In this document: in pieces, positions 8,870 to 17,584 of the stretch
How positions within the stretch are numbered: the stretch's first letter is position 1
How the letters are laid out: each line of letters opens with the position of its first letter
Assembly: GCA_024743255.1 (NCBI GenBank)
Contig: JANSWY010000014.1
Span: 1-64,000 of the forward strand
DNA from: a bacterium
GTDB lineage: Bacteria; Bacteroidota; Bacteroidia; Cytophagales; Cyclobacteriaceae
DNA: 64,000 bases
Direction of reading: 5' to 3'
Made by a program: the position numbers and the translations under genes
The notes under the pieces: generated by a model
Told to the model about the DNA's origin: nothing
What the model saw: the letters and a program-made list of their open reading frames with translations, nothing else
Database searches by the model: none

Positions 8870-10684
8870 ATGACAGCATCTATTCTAAATGCTATTTTAA
8901 AAATCGGTGACCTTAAGAACGAAAAGAAGAGCCTCAGAACAGTAAGACTACTGCAGGTTTATCTTGCGATTTTTATTGGAATAGGAGGAATAGTTTGGGG
9001 GATTATAGCCGTCTATTTTGGGCTATATACCAGATCATTAATTCCTTTTGGATATACGTTAGTTACTTGCCTCAATCTATACTACTTCCATAGTACCAGA
9101 AATTTTGGAATTTTTAGATTTATACAAAACACAATAAGCTTTGTTATGCCATTTCTGTTTCAGTTGGCATTAGGTGGCTTTGAATCATCAGGGTTTATCA
9201 TGATTTGGTCTTTGATTGCATTGACTGGATCTTTGAGTTACGACTCTAAAAGGAAATCTGTTGCATGGTTATTTCTGTTTTTAGGGCTTGTAGCAATTGC
9301 ATGGTTTTTTAATGACTATGCGAAAATTAACCTTAAACCAGACATTTTAGAACCGTTTTCCCTTTGGTTCTTAATTCTTAATACCTGTACTCTGGCATCA
9401 ATGATTTATATAGTGGTACTCTTTTTTGTGCAGGAATTACTTAAAATCCGAAACTCTTTATCTAAGAGTAGAAACAACCTGAAGGAAGCTATTTTAAACC
9501 TTGAATCTACCAAAGAGGAACTAGAGGAGAAAAATATTAAACTCACCGAGCATAATAAGCTTAAAAGTAAGTTTTTGGCTACAGTAAGTCATGAAATTAG
9601 AACTCCTCTAAATGGCATAATGGGGCTGACAGATTTATTATCGACAACCAAACTCGATAATAATCAGATGAATTATGTTGAGACCCTGCAAAAGAGCAAT
9701 AAGATATTGCACAGGCTTGTTAATGATGTACTTGATCTTACACAGATTGAAAGTAATAAATTGTCTTTTAGTACTTCCGCATTCCAGCTACATGATGAGC
9801 TCAGCCACATATTAGAACTACTTGATGTTAGATTCAAGCAAGCCGACAACCCAAAAGTCGATTTTAAATATTTGGTGAGCAATGACCTGAAGCAAATAGT
9901 AAAAACGGATAAGACGAGACTAAAGCAAATACTAATCAACCTTATTAATAACGCTTTTAAGTTCACTGAGGAGGGTTTGGTTGAAGTGATAGTTGAAAGT
10001 ATTTCTGAATCTGAAGAGACCAATAAGGTTAAAATTACTATTAAGGATACAGGCATTGGAATTCCAGAGGAAAAACAAGATTCACTGTTCAAAGAATTCT
10101 ACAGAATAGATGAGTTGCACAAAGAAGGCGTTGGATTGGGTTTAAGCATTACCAGGAAAATTGTTGATCTAATGGGAGGTGAACTTGATTTCACAAGTGT
10201 TCATAAAAAAGGAACGACATTCACTGTTATTCTTCCTTTACAGGTAACAAATGAACTTGCAATCAAGGAGGAGATTCCAATCAATATAGATGATATCAAA
10301 AACCTCAAAATTCTCATTGCTGAAGATAATGAAGTGAATAGACTGATCGTAACTAAAATGCTTGAGAATAATGAAATCAATGATTTCGATTTTGCATTCA
10401 ATGGAAAAGAGGCAGTGGAGAAGTCTAAAATTGACAACTATGATTTGATTCTGATGGATATCAATATGCCTGAATTAACAGGTGTTGAAGCTACCAATGA
10501 AATTTTTAATTACTGTAAAGAAAATGATCTGCCAAGACCAAAAATTGCAGCCTTGACGGCTAATGCGATGGAAAATGAAATTAAGTTTTATTCAGATCTT
10601 GGGATGTCCTTTGTACTTAACAAGCCCTTCACTTTCAATCAATTAGCTACCAACATTTCAAAGGTAATGGCAATAGTGAATTGA
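8870..10684 (+). CDS. Membrane-bound hybrid histidine kinase with receiver domain
   Basis: A 604-residue two-component sensor. The N-terminal 190 residues contain about five to six hydrophobic helices, followed by a coiled coil (about 193-230). The HisKA domain carries H241 in FLATVSHEIRTPLNG. A HATPase_c domain follows, with an N box (NLINNAFKFT), a G1 box (DTGIGIPEE) and a G2 box (GVGLGLSI). The C-terminal receiver domain has acidic residues in IAEDNEVNR, the phospho-acceptor D530 in LILMDINMP, and the conserved lysine in NKPF. It is therefore a phosphorelay hybrid kinase with no HPt or DNA-binding output. No partner regulator gene lies beside it. The next gene downstream is the small membrane peptide with the duplicated-operator promoter, but a functional link is only a guess. 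Confidence 0.93.
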   Translation: MTASILNAILKIGDLKNEKKSLRTVRLLQVYLAIFIGIGGIVWGIIAVYFGLYTRSLIPFGYTLVTCLNLYYFHSTRNFGIFRFIQNTISFVMPFLFQLALGGFESSGFIMIWSLIALTGSLSYDSKRKSVAWLFLFLGLVAIAWFFNDYAKINLKPDILEPFSLWFLILNTCTLASMIYIVVLFFVQELLKIRNSLSKSRNNLKEAILNLESTKEELEEKNIKLTEHNKLKSKFLATVSHEIRTPLNGIMGLTDLLSTTKLDNNQMNYVETLQKSNKILHRLVNDVLDLTQIESNKLSFSTSAFQLHDELSHILELLDVRFKQADNPKVDFKYLVSNDLKQIVKTDKTRLKQILINLINNAFKFTEEGLVEVIVESISESEETNKVKITIKDTGIGIPEEKQDSLFKEFYRIDELHKEGVGLGLSITRKIVDLMGGELDFTSVHKKGTTFTVILPLQVTNELAIKEEIPINIDDIKNLKILIAEDNEVNRLIVTKMLENNEINDFDFAFNGKEAVEKSKIDNYDLILMDINMPELTGVEATNEIFNYCKENDLPRPKIAALTANAMENEIKFYSDLGMSFVLNKPFTFNQLATNISKVMAIVN

Positions 10685-10729
10685 TTGATTAGACTGCTCC
10701 AGTCTGACTTTTCTTACAAATTCATTTTC

Positions 10730-10818
10730 TGTAACACTTTGTCTACTCAGAAACCAACCATGTCAACGCTTTGTCAACTTACATCTATTTCAGGACCCAC
10801 ATTCAATATTTAGTTTTG
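10730..10818 (+). promoter_or_regulatory. Duplicated-operator promoter (copy 1)
   Basis: Operator A (10730-10746) is TGTAACACTTTGTCTAC. Operator B (10761-10778) is TGTCAACGCTTTGTCAAC, a direct repeat of TGTCAAC with an 11-bp period. The CTTTGTC cores of A and B are 32 bp apart. Exactly 32 nt after B lies TAGTTTTG (10811-10818), matching the TAnnTTTG -7 element of the Bacteroidota housekeeping sigma factor. No good -33 TTG is seen, as expected for an activator-dependent promoter. The same layout occurs at 21797-21885. Confidence 0.7.
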
Positions 10819-10868
10819 TAAATGACTGGAAACAATGGTTTTACCGACGTTTCAAAAATTTGCGACTT

Positions 10869-11042
10869 ATGAAAAAACTAAAACTATTCTCAAAACAACT
10901 AGCTTCGGGTACAAGTCAAAATCACGGAAAACAATATGCTAATACAGCACAGGCCGATTTGAGTTTTATTATAAAAGTGAGATTAATTGCAGCCTTTTGG
11001 CTGGTGTGCGCTATTCTGGCTTGTGGTGTGGCCTTTATCTAG
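10869..11042 (+). CDS. Small single-pass membrane peptide
   Basis: A 57-residue product starting MKKLKLFSKQL. It has a basic, polar N-terminal half (SGTSQNHGKQYANTAQ) and one C-terminal transmembrane helix (IIKVRLIAAFWLVCAILACGVAFI) that ends the protein. The ATG is preferred over an in-frame TTG nine bases earlier. It lies one base after the 13-mer AAAATTTGCGACT, which also precedes the start codon of the small gene at 21942. Transcription would start from the duplicated-operator promoter just upstream. It converges on the lipoprotein gene that ends a few bases away. I do not recognise the family. That it is a real gene rests on the conserved promoter and leader. Confidence 0.55.
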   Translation: MKKLKLFSKQLASGTSQNHGKQYANTAQADLSFIIKVRLIAAFWLVCAILACGVAFI

Positions 11043-11049
11043 AATGATA

Positions 11050-11856
11050 TTAATTGTTAGACACTTTTCCGTTTTCCACGATTAAATCATAAAAATACCC
11101 TGAACCAAAATCTTTCTTAAGTGCAACCACTCCAGTGATCTCAACCTCATGACCTAAAGGGACATCTGAAGAGGAGGTAATCACCAAATCAAAATCATCC
11201 AGACTTCCATCTTTCAAATGAATCCAATTCCTTCCCATTATTTTGGCATTGACTTTTGTACAGATACCTTTTAGGGTAACCATTTTTCCCTCCAATTGAT
11301 CTTTCTTACTGACTAATTCCGCAATTGAAATTGCACCACCACTCGTAGTGCTAATCTGATTATTACCTTCAAAAGCATGAGTTTCAATATGCTGCTTAAC
11401 TGGTTCATTCGTTCCATGACTTTCCGGAACAATTGAAGAGACCAGATATAATTTGTCGAAAGTTCTTTTGTATTCCTTACTTTCGAAATTGGTCTTTAAT
11501 AATCCATTCTTGTAATAATAGATAGCACCAGGTTTAACATCCATTTTCTTTGTAGCAATCCAATATTCTTGTGAAGCTTCTGTGACTCTTAAATAGACAT
11601 ATTTTGATGTTGGAAGTACTTCCTGAACCACCACTTTATGAAATATATCTGATCGTTGAGTTTCTTGTTTGTTATCAAATGTAATCTGATGACCTTCCGG
11701 AAGTTCAACTTGCTTGAATGGATTCTCTTTTGTCATTACAACATCGGCTTCAATTACTTTCGGTTGGTTTGAACATGCTGATGAAATCATCAATAAAATA
11801 GCCGGTGAAACGTTAATCCCTGTTTTTACAAGTTGTTTTATTAATCCTGTCATCAT
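11050..11856 (-). CDS. OB-fold lipoprotein, last gene of the multihaem cytochrome operon
   Basis: A 268-residue protein with a signal sequence and lipobox (LMISSAC). The C-terminal half (GGAISIAELVSKKDQLEGKM to VEITGVVALKKDFGSGY) has the sequence pattern of the bacterial OB-fold seen in NrfJ-like periplasmic proteins linked to nitrite reductase clusters. The N-terminal half has a GW/SH3-like look (YVYLRVTEASQEYWIATKKM) and may be a second small beta domain. The gene overlaps the preceding gene by one base, so it is translationally coupled. Role inferred: a periplasmic lipoprotein that helps assemble or tether the cytochromes. The exact function is unknown. Confidence 0.75.
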   Translation of the reverse strand: MMTGLIKQLVKTGINVSPAILLMISSACSNQPKVIEADVVMTKENPFKQVELPEGHQITFDNKQETQRSDIFHKVVVQEVLPTSKYVYLRVTEASQEYWIATKKMDVKPGAIYYYKNGLLKTNFESKEYKRTFDKLYLVSSIVPESHGTNEPVKQHIETHAFEGNNQISTTSGGAISIAELVSKKDQLEGKMVTLKGICTKVNAKIMGRNWIHLKDGSLDDFDLVITSSSDVPLGHEVEITGVVALKKDFGSGYFYDLIVENGKVSNN

Positions 11857-13442
11857 TAAAACCTTTTAGTTAATTGAATATTGATTCTGCTTTTATACTC
11901 CGCTTTTCTGAGAGACAATTCTACCAATCCTCTAACTGTCATATTTTGTCCAAATCGATAATTGGCAGAGGCTCCCATGAATTGTTGAATGATAGTTGTG
12001 TCTCTTTCCGGATTGTAACTGTATAATACACTTCTTAAATAGGTAGATATATTGATTTTGTTACCAAAGTAATATCTGTTGTGTCTGAATGTAGTGGCAA
12101 GCGAATTTAGATAAGAAGATTGATTGAAATTTAAATTGCCACCTAGAGTTCCTCCAATTATCGGAGCGTTTCTGATGGTTGCAAAAGCGTTGTAATTATC
12201 TGATGCATTCTGCAGGTTATTTTGATATCTTTTTCCGTAGGCAAACCCGACATTGATACCTTTCATCACCTTCAAATTGACTCTTGCTCTAATCCCTTGT
12301 CTCATCTGATCATCTGCAATAAGTTGTTCCAGATGTGTTTGGAAAGTCTCATAGAATATTATGTTTCTTCTGGTATCATAACTCAGCGATAATCTTACCC
12401 GTTTTTGCAACCTCATATTTGCGGATAAGTGAAGGTTTGTAAGTCTTGATCCAGACTGGTTTCCTTCTTCGTTAAGATTGTATAAATCAAGTTCTGCTGA
12501 AGAGAAGAAATTAAACCCATGACCCAAATTGGCCAAACCCTGAGCATAAACATATCTTCTGTCTATTGCTCCACTGTTTTTTTGTTCAAGCACTCCAATT
12601 GTAGTTTCAAATCCACTTTTCTTGCCAGAGAAAGAAGTCCCGAGATAGACTCCATATTGAAACAGATTACTATCAAACTGATTGTTCTGATGGTTCGGCC
12701 TAAATCCAGCGATTCCACCAATATGTACACCCCCAATTGTTTTTTCCAGATTAATTCCATCAACCATCCCAAGAGAAGCAACCCGTCTATTTACTTCCCT
12801 ACCTAAGCTGATCCTATGGGAATTTGCCTTTTCGTGTCTTATCGCAAATTTGTAGATATTGAATAGTCCGGGACTTTGATATAAACCAGTTTCTGAAGCT
12901 TCGAGGTTTTGCCGGTATATGAGATAGGAGTCAAATGAAAAATTAGATTCCTTTATTTGATCTGCCCGGAATTTAACCCTTGCCATATTTCTGGAGGAAA
13001 AGTCTTCTGGAGAGGAGGCACTTGTGTAAGTGGCTATCGATACAGAACCTCTGATTTTTTCATTTTTCTTTTTCAAAGGCTTTGAGACAATCTCGTCGGC
13101 CTTCTCCTTTGTTATGATTCTTCCTTGAAATTGAACTAGATCTCCCTTTGAAAGGCTCACTCCTGCAATAGGCTTTCCCACACATGAAAGTGAAGATTTC
13201 TGCTCTACCACTACAGCAGGCACTTGAGTGCTGTCTTTATTGATAAAAAGTGTATCTCCAGCCAAAATACTGCTTGTATCTTCAAATCTGATATAAACTC
13301 TGCTGGAAGTGGTATATGAAACCTTACCAGACTGAGGTTTAGCTTTTTGCTGAGCTAAGGAAACACAACAAATAGCAGTCATTGATGCTGATGCGAGTAA
13401 TATTTTCATGAACTTTCTCATATACATCATTTTATTATTCAT
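11856..13442 (-). CDS. Predicted outer-membrane beta-barrel protein of the cytochrome operon
   Basis: A 528-residue protein with an N-terminal signal peptide (KILLASASMTAICCVSLAQQ). A short beta-rich domain follows (about residues 30-130, with SGKVSYTTSSRVYIRFEDT), then about 390 residues of alternating amphipathic strands ending in INIQLTKRF, the terminal aromatic typical of outer-membrane barrels. Strand-like segments such as RVRLSLSYDTRRNIIFYE and MTVRGLVELSLRKAEYKS recur. It overlaps the upstream 16-haem cytochrome gene by eight bases. By position it could be the porin-like sheath that holds a multihaem cytochrome, as in porin-cytochrome conduits, but no homology to MtrB/PioB was recognised. 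The precise start among several N-terminal methionines is uncertain. Confidence 0.7.
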   Translation of the reverse strand: MNNKMMYMRKFMKILLASASMTAICCVSLAQQKAKPQSGKVSYTTSSRVYIRFEDTSSILAGDTLFINKDSTQVPAVVVEQKSSLSCVGKPIAGVSLSKGDLVQFQGRIITKEKADEIVSKPLKKKNEKIRGSVSIATYTSASSPEDFSSRNMARVKFRADQIKESNFSFDSYLIYRQNLEASETGLYQSPGLFNIYKFAIRHEKANSHRISLGREVNRRVASLGMVDGINLEKTIGGVHIGGIAGFRPNHQNNQFDSNLFQYGVYLGTSFSGKKSGFETTIGVLEQKNSGAIDRRYVYAQGLANLGHGFNFFSSAELDLYNLNEEGNQSGSRLTNLHLSANMRLQKRVRLSLSYDTRRNIIFYETFQTHLEQLIADDQMRQGIRARVNLKVMKGINVGFAYGKRYQNNLQNASDNYNAFATIRNAPIIGGTLGGNLNFNQSSYLNSLATTFRHNRYYFGNKINISTYLRSVLYSYNPERDTTIIQQFMGASANYRFGQNMTVRGLVELSLRKAEYKSRINIQLTKRF

Positions 13443-14676
13443 TCCCGTTAGGGTGACATCTCAGACATTCTGTGCTCACATAGGAGTATCCATTGACATC
13501 ATCATGTTCATCATTCATATCATTTCTATTGTGCTCATGGCATTGCAAACAGCTAAAGACTGAATAGTCATTTGGCTGTATGTGACATTCTGTGCACTCA
13601 TTCCAGACTCCTCTTGCATGATTTCCTCTTGTGATAGGGAAGTAAAGATCATCGTGATCAAAATCTGCATTCTCCCATCTTGTGATATCGTGACAAGAAG
13701 CGCAATCAGTTGAAAATCCTACTTGTTGATGATTTGGGTCGGTGGTTTCATTATAATCTTCGAGATGACAGCTTAGACACTCAGGTGACGCCTCGCTGAA
13801 GTTTTCAGATAAATGACATTCAGCACAATCGTTGATGTCATGTCCATCTATTAGAGGAAAGAAATCATGATTCCCAGCTCCCAATGTTGACCAGGAAAAA
13901 ATAGTATGACAATCGTCACAACTTGTTCCATAACCAACTTGTCTGTGATTCGGGTTTGTGGTGGCGATGTAATCTTCTCTGTGACAGGAGTAGCAGTCAT
14001 CAGAAATATCATCGTCGTAGTTTCCATTTTGGTGACAATCTGTACAAGCCACCGCATCATGTCCACCCAGGAGAGGGAAGAAGTTGTGATCCAACATCTG
14101 ATCGTCCCAGCCAAATGCTATCGCATCATGGCATTCCGTACAATCAGTTGAATATCCTTTTTCAATATGATTTGGGTTCTGGGCTGTGTTGAAATCTTCC
14201 AGGTGACAGTTAATACAATCATTTCCCAACCGATCAAATCTTAGATTAACTTCATTGGCATGACAGTCTACGCAATTCAAAGTGGTATGAGAACCAGTTA
14301 ACGCAAACCCATTTTGATCATGAAGCTCTGGGATATTATCCACCAACCAGCTGGTCTCATCATGGCATCTGGCACAATCTCTCCCTACGGACCCACTGTG
14401 AATATCCTCATGACATGATGCACAATCTGACAATACCTCACTAAAGACCATTGATTCATGACACGATTTACAATCTACTTCTTCATGGCTACCATTCAGG
14501 GCAAATTCTGTGGTGTCGTGATCAAATTGCAATGGTTCGGTAAGAGTCCACCAGTCACCTGCTATGTGGCAGGCTTTGCAATCTTCATGCACGGACTCTC
14601 CATGAGGAGAAACCTCCTGAGCCATTGAAGTCAAGGATATGAGGAGTGCAATTATTGAGTATGACAGTCTACGCAT
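13435..14676 (-). CDS. Secreted 16-haem c-type cytochrome
   Basis: A 413-residue protein with signal peptide MRRLSYSIIALLISLTSMAQ. I count sixteen CXXCH haem-binding motifs (CKACH, CKSCH, CASCH, CARCH, CVDCH, CINCH, CTECH, CTDCH, CYSCH, CDDCH, CAECH, CLSCH, CASCH, CTECH, CLQCH, CLRCH), about one per 25 residues. Recurrent FFPLxxGHDxxxCxxCH and NHxQVGxxTxCxxCH blocks show internal duplication, as in class III-like multihaem cytochromes. It overlaps the 20-haem cytochrome gene upstream and the outer-membrane protein gene downstream. Inferred role: a periplasmic or outer-surface electron wire. Haem attachment would use the CcsBA encoded at the head of the operon. Confidence 0.92.
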   Translation of the reverse strand: MRRLSYSIIALLISLTSMAQEVSPHGESVHEDCKACHIAGDWWTLTEPLQFDHDTTEFALNGSHEEVDCKSCHESMVFSEVLSDCASCHEDIHSGSVGRDCARCHDETSWLVDNIPELHDQNGFALTGSHTTLNCVDCHANEVNLRFDRLGNDCINCHLEDFNTAQNPNHIEKGYSTDCTECHDAIAFGWDDQMLDHNFFPLLGGHDAVACTDCHQNGNYDDDISDDCYSCHREDYIATTNPNHRQVGYGTSCDDCHTIFSWSTLGAGNHDFFPLIDGHDINDCAECHLSENFSEASPECLSCHLEDYNETTDPNHQQVGFSTDCASCHDITRWENADFDHDDLYFPITRGNHARGVWNECTECHIQPNDYSVFSCLQCHEHNRNDMNDEHDDVNGYSYVSTECLRCHPNGNE

Positions 14677-16259
14677 TCGAATCTTTGGATTTTATATTCA
14701 ACAAAGGACTGATCCGCCTTTTCATATGTTTTGTGGCAAGCATCACAGTCAACAACTGCGTGTCTGCCTTCCAATGGAAATTCAGTCTCATCATGGTCGA
14801 ATAACCTTGGATACCAATTTTCAGCATCGTGGCACCTGGCACAGTCATTTACTCCTGCAACCAGAAATTGGCTGTCGTGCTGATCATCGTGACAATCCAC
14901 ACACTCAGAATCAATATTTCTAAAGGTCCATTTTTCTTCGTTTAAATGGCATTCAAAACATGGTGTGGCTATGTGTCCACCTTCAAGTGGAAAATCTGTT
15001 TCTGCATGTCTTTCAACAGAATAGGATGTCTCTTCAAAACCGGCTTCCGTAGAATGGCAGGAAGCACAATCTTCAGTAATTCCATTAGTGACAAATTCAC
15101 CTTCATGATAGTCTTCATGGCAATTTTGACATTCGGAAAAGTCTATTGGGTCAGTATAGTTTTCAGTTGTATGGCACTCCTTGCATTCAACTGGGATATG
15201 CATTCCCACCAAAGGGTAATCTGTTAGATCATGATTGAAGTCAGAAAGGTCACCCAGAGCGAACCAACTTTCTTCGTTGTGACATTCAGAACAATCAGTT
15301 CCAAATTTTCCTTCGTGTATATCATCGTCCTCATGGCAAGTGAAGCATGAGTTTTCATTAATTCCATTCTGATCCTGAAATGCAGCTAATGGATCGCTGG
15401 TTTGTTGGTGGCATTCGTAGCAAGCAACAGACTGATGGCTTCCTCTTAACTCAAATTCTGTCTGATTATGATTGAAACCCTGATCACCAATAAACGATGT
15501 GAAGGATGCTACCTCATGACATTGCATGCAATCTCCTGGAAGTTGGGCATTGTGGGAATCGTCATGGCATGATTTGCAATCATTGAATACAAGGTCTGCA
15601 AACTCTTGAAATTCCTTGCCGTTTCTTGTGGTCATTGGATGGCATTCCAGACAATCCACATCAACATGTGCTCCTTCCAAAGGATAGGCGGTTTCATCAT
15701 GATCAAATAATGGAGCAGGGCGAAATGCTTCTATGTCATGACAAGATGCGCAATCATTATTGTTGGTTAATGTCCCTTGGTGGAAATCATCATGGCAAGA
15801 GATGCAGTCTTCATTTAGTCCAAGGAAAGTGTCTTCTCTTTCTCTTATCTCAGGATCTTCAATGTAATCGGGTTTATGGCATTCTCTGCACTCTATTACA
15901 TCATGTTGCCCCTCCAAAATGTAGGTAGTTAAGTCGTGATTGAATGTGTCTTCGTCAAACCTCATCATGTCAAAAGTCTCACAGTGGTGTTCACTATGAC
16001 ACGCAAAACATTCCTGATCTCTCACCTCCCGACTAGAGTGGTAGCCATTATTGGAATCTATTAATGATTGAATATCATCATGGCAGTCCAAACACTTCGT
16101 GCTGGAGACAGATTTTCCCAGGTCGTGACATAGTGTACAATTGGAAATTCCCTCGTATTCAGCGTGAGCATCTGATAGTTTCCCAGGAGATATTTGTGCA
16201 ACGGAGAAATGAGTAAACCCTAAAAGCAAGAGGACGATATGTAATTTGATCTTTATCAT
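14652..16259 (-). CDS. Secreted 20-haem c-type cytochrome
   Basis: A 535-residue protein with signal peptide MIKIKLHIVLLLLGFTHFSVAQ. I count twenty CXXCH motifs from CTLCH to CVDCH. The repeating unit is FDHDETxFPLEGxHxxVxCxxCH followed by CxxCHDDxHxxQ, so haems come in pairs and distal histidines are supplied by the GxH and DDxH positions. The product is a class III/octahaem-like array extended by duplication. The gene overlaps the flavin-ferredoxin reductase gene upstream by four bases and the 16-haem gene downstream by 25 bases. Inferred: it receives electrons from the membrane cytochrome and passes them across the periplasm. Confidence 0.92.
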   Translation of the reverse strand: MIKIKLHIVLLLLGFTHFSVAQISPGKLSDAHAEYEGISNCTLCHDLGKSVSSTKCLDCHDDIQSLIDSNNGYHSSREVRDQECFACHSEHHCETFDMMRFDEDTFNHDLTTYILEGQHDVIECRECHKPDYIEDPEIREREDTFLGLNEDCISCHDDFHQGTLTNNNDCASCHDIEAFRPAPLFDHDETAYPLEGAHVDVDCLECHPMTTRNGKEFQEFADLVFNDCKSCHDDSHNAQLPGDCMQCHEVASFTSFIGDQGFNHNQTEFELRGSHQSVACYECHQQTSDPLAAFQDQNGINENSCFTCHEDDDIHEGKFGTDCSECHNEESWFALGDLSDFNHDLTDYPLVGMHIPVECKECHTTENYTDPIDFSECQNCHEDYHEGEFVTNGITEDCASCHSTEAGFEETSYSVERHAETDFPLEGGHIATPCFECHLNEEKWTFRNIDSECVDCHDDQHDSQFLVAGVNDCARCHDAENWYPRLFDHDETEFPLEGRHAVVDCDACHKTYEKADQSFVEYKIQRFECVDCHTQ

Positions 16260-17584
16260 CCGTGCTTTTTCAGTATATAGTTGAATCTTTTAGTAATTTC
16301 TACACCAACACCCTGCAAGAATGAAGTAGGTAATTCTCCTCCTGCGAATATGTATACCTTGTCATTTTCAATTTCTCTGGTGCCTGATTCCTCCTTTAGT
16401 AACACAGAGCCTTTATTTATTGATACCAGATTGGAGTTGTAGGACACTTTTAAAGTACCTCGATCAATTGCATCGGTAATTTTCTCCTTATTTTTTGGTT
16501 TGATCCTGGAGAATTTGTCTTTACGATAGGAGAGAAGCACATCGTTATTGTCCATCAACATCATAGCAGATTCAACGGCAGAATCTCCACCACCTACAAC
16601 CACAATTTTTTTATTGGATATTAATTCCGGTTCCAGTAGTCGATAAGCTACATTTTGTGAGTCTTCGCCTGGTATACCGAGTTTTCTAGGGCTTCCTCTG
16701 CGGCCAATTGCAAGGAGCACCTGGTTAGTGATGTATTCTTTACCAGTATTGGTTTTTACTTTGAAAGTCTCATCCTGTTGAGGTATAATAGATTCAACTT
16801 TGGTGTTTTCATGAATGGTTAAATCATGATCGGCAATGATCTTATTCCACAATTCAAGCAATTCATCTTTTGATGTAATGGTTAGTTTCACTTTTCCATG
16901 AAGAGGTAATTCCATCGGGGCAGTCATCACTACCTTAGATCTTGGGAAGGTGTAAACTGTTCCACCGAGGGAGTCCTGCTCCAAAGTAATAGAGCTCAGT
17001 CCTTGCTTTTTAGCTTCAAGAGTAGCTGAAATCCCTGCCGGACCGGCACCAATAATTACGACATCAAGTACTCCATCAATAGAAGGTTTCCTGTGTTTTG
17101 CGATATTTTCCAGTGCTTGTTGTCCTTGTTCAGCACTGTTTTTGATTAGTCCCATTCCTCCAAGTTCACCAGCTATGTAAACACCCTTCATATTGGTTTC
17201 GAATTGAGAATTTACATGAGGAAGGTCTACTCCTCGGCTTTCTGTTCCTATTCTTAAGGTAATCGCTTCAATGGGACAGGCGTGGAAACAGGCCCCATGA
17301 CCAACGCAGTTGGTTGTGTTAATCACAGTAGCCACACCATCAACCAATCCCAAAATATCTTTTTCAGGACAAGCTTTCACACAGGCACCACTTCCAATAC
17401 AAGTGTTTAAGTCAATATGCGGATAGAGCGAAACTGGCTCAAACATACCTTCTTCTTTGGCTATTGCTACTTTTTCCTCTACTTCCTTAGACTTCCTGTT
17501 GTGTTGCCTCAAATAGAAGAAAACAATAATCCCGCACATCAGGAATATGATTCCATATATCAATATTTCTTCAATCATCACCAT
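16256..17584 (-). CDS. Membrane-anchored ferredoxin/FAD-dependent NAD(P) oxidoreductase
   Basis: A 442-residue protein. Residues about 5-25 form one transmembrane helix followed by a basic segment, which places the rest in the cytosol. Residues 62-104 are a ferredoxin-type domain with CIGSGACVKACP and CVGHGACFHACP. In both motifs the usual second cysteine is replaced (S65 and H96). A thioredoxin-reductase-like flavoprotein follows, with an FAD site (VVIIGAGPAGISATLEA) and a second dinucleotide site (KIVVVGGGDSAVESAMML). No CxxC redox disulfide was seen, which resembles YpdA-like proteins. The gene abuts the cytochrome b-like gene and overlaps the 20-haem gene. Inferred: it passes electrons between NAD(P)H and the membrane cytochrome. 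Confidence 0.88.
   Translation of the reverse strand: MVMIEEILIYGIIFLMCGIIVFFYLRQHNRKSKEVEEKVAIAKEEGMFEPVSLYPHIDLNTCIGSGACVKACPEKDILGLVDGVATVINTTNCVGHGACFHACPIEAITLRIGTESRGVDLPHVNSQFETNMKGVYIAGELGGMGLIKNSAEQGQQALENIAKHRKPSIDGVLDVVIIGAGPAGISATLEAKKQGLSSITLEQDSLGGTVYTFPRSKVVMTAPMELPLHGKVKLTITSKDELLELWNKIIADHDLTIHENTKVESIIPQQDETFKVKTNTGKEYITNQVLLAIGRRGSPRKLGIPGEDSQNVAYRLLEPELISNKKIVVVGGGDSAVESAMMLMDNNDVLLSYRKDKFSRIKPKNKEKITDAIDRGTLKVSYNSNLVSINKGSVLLKEESGTREIENDKVYIFAGGELPTSFLQGVGVEITKRFNYILKKHG

Noticed and set aside
10730-10778. Operator repeats as ends of a mobile element
   Set aside because: No transposase, target duplication or matching inverted repeat was seen. The repeats are direct and fixed relative to the promoter.
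13435-16259. Plus-strand open frames opposite the multihaem cytochromes
   Set aside because: They are antisense to CXXCH-rich genes with clear signal peptides and intact motifs, and none shows a domain or start context.
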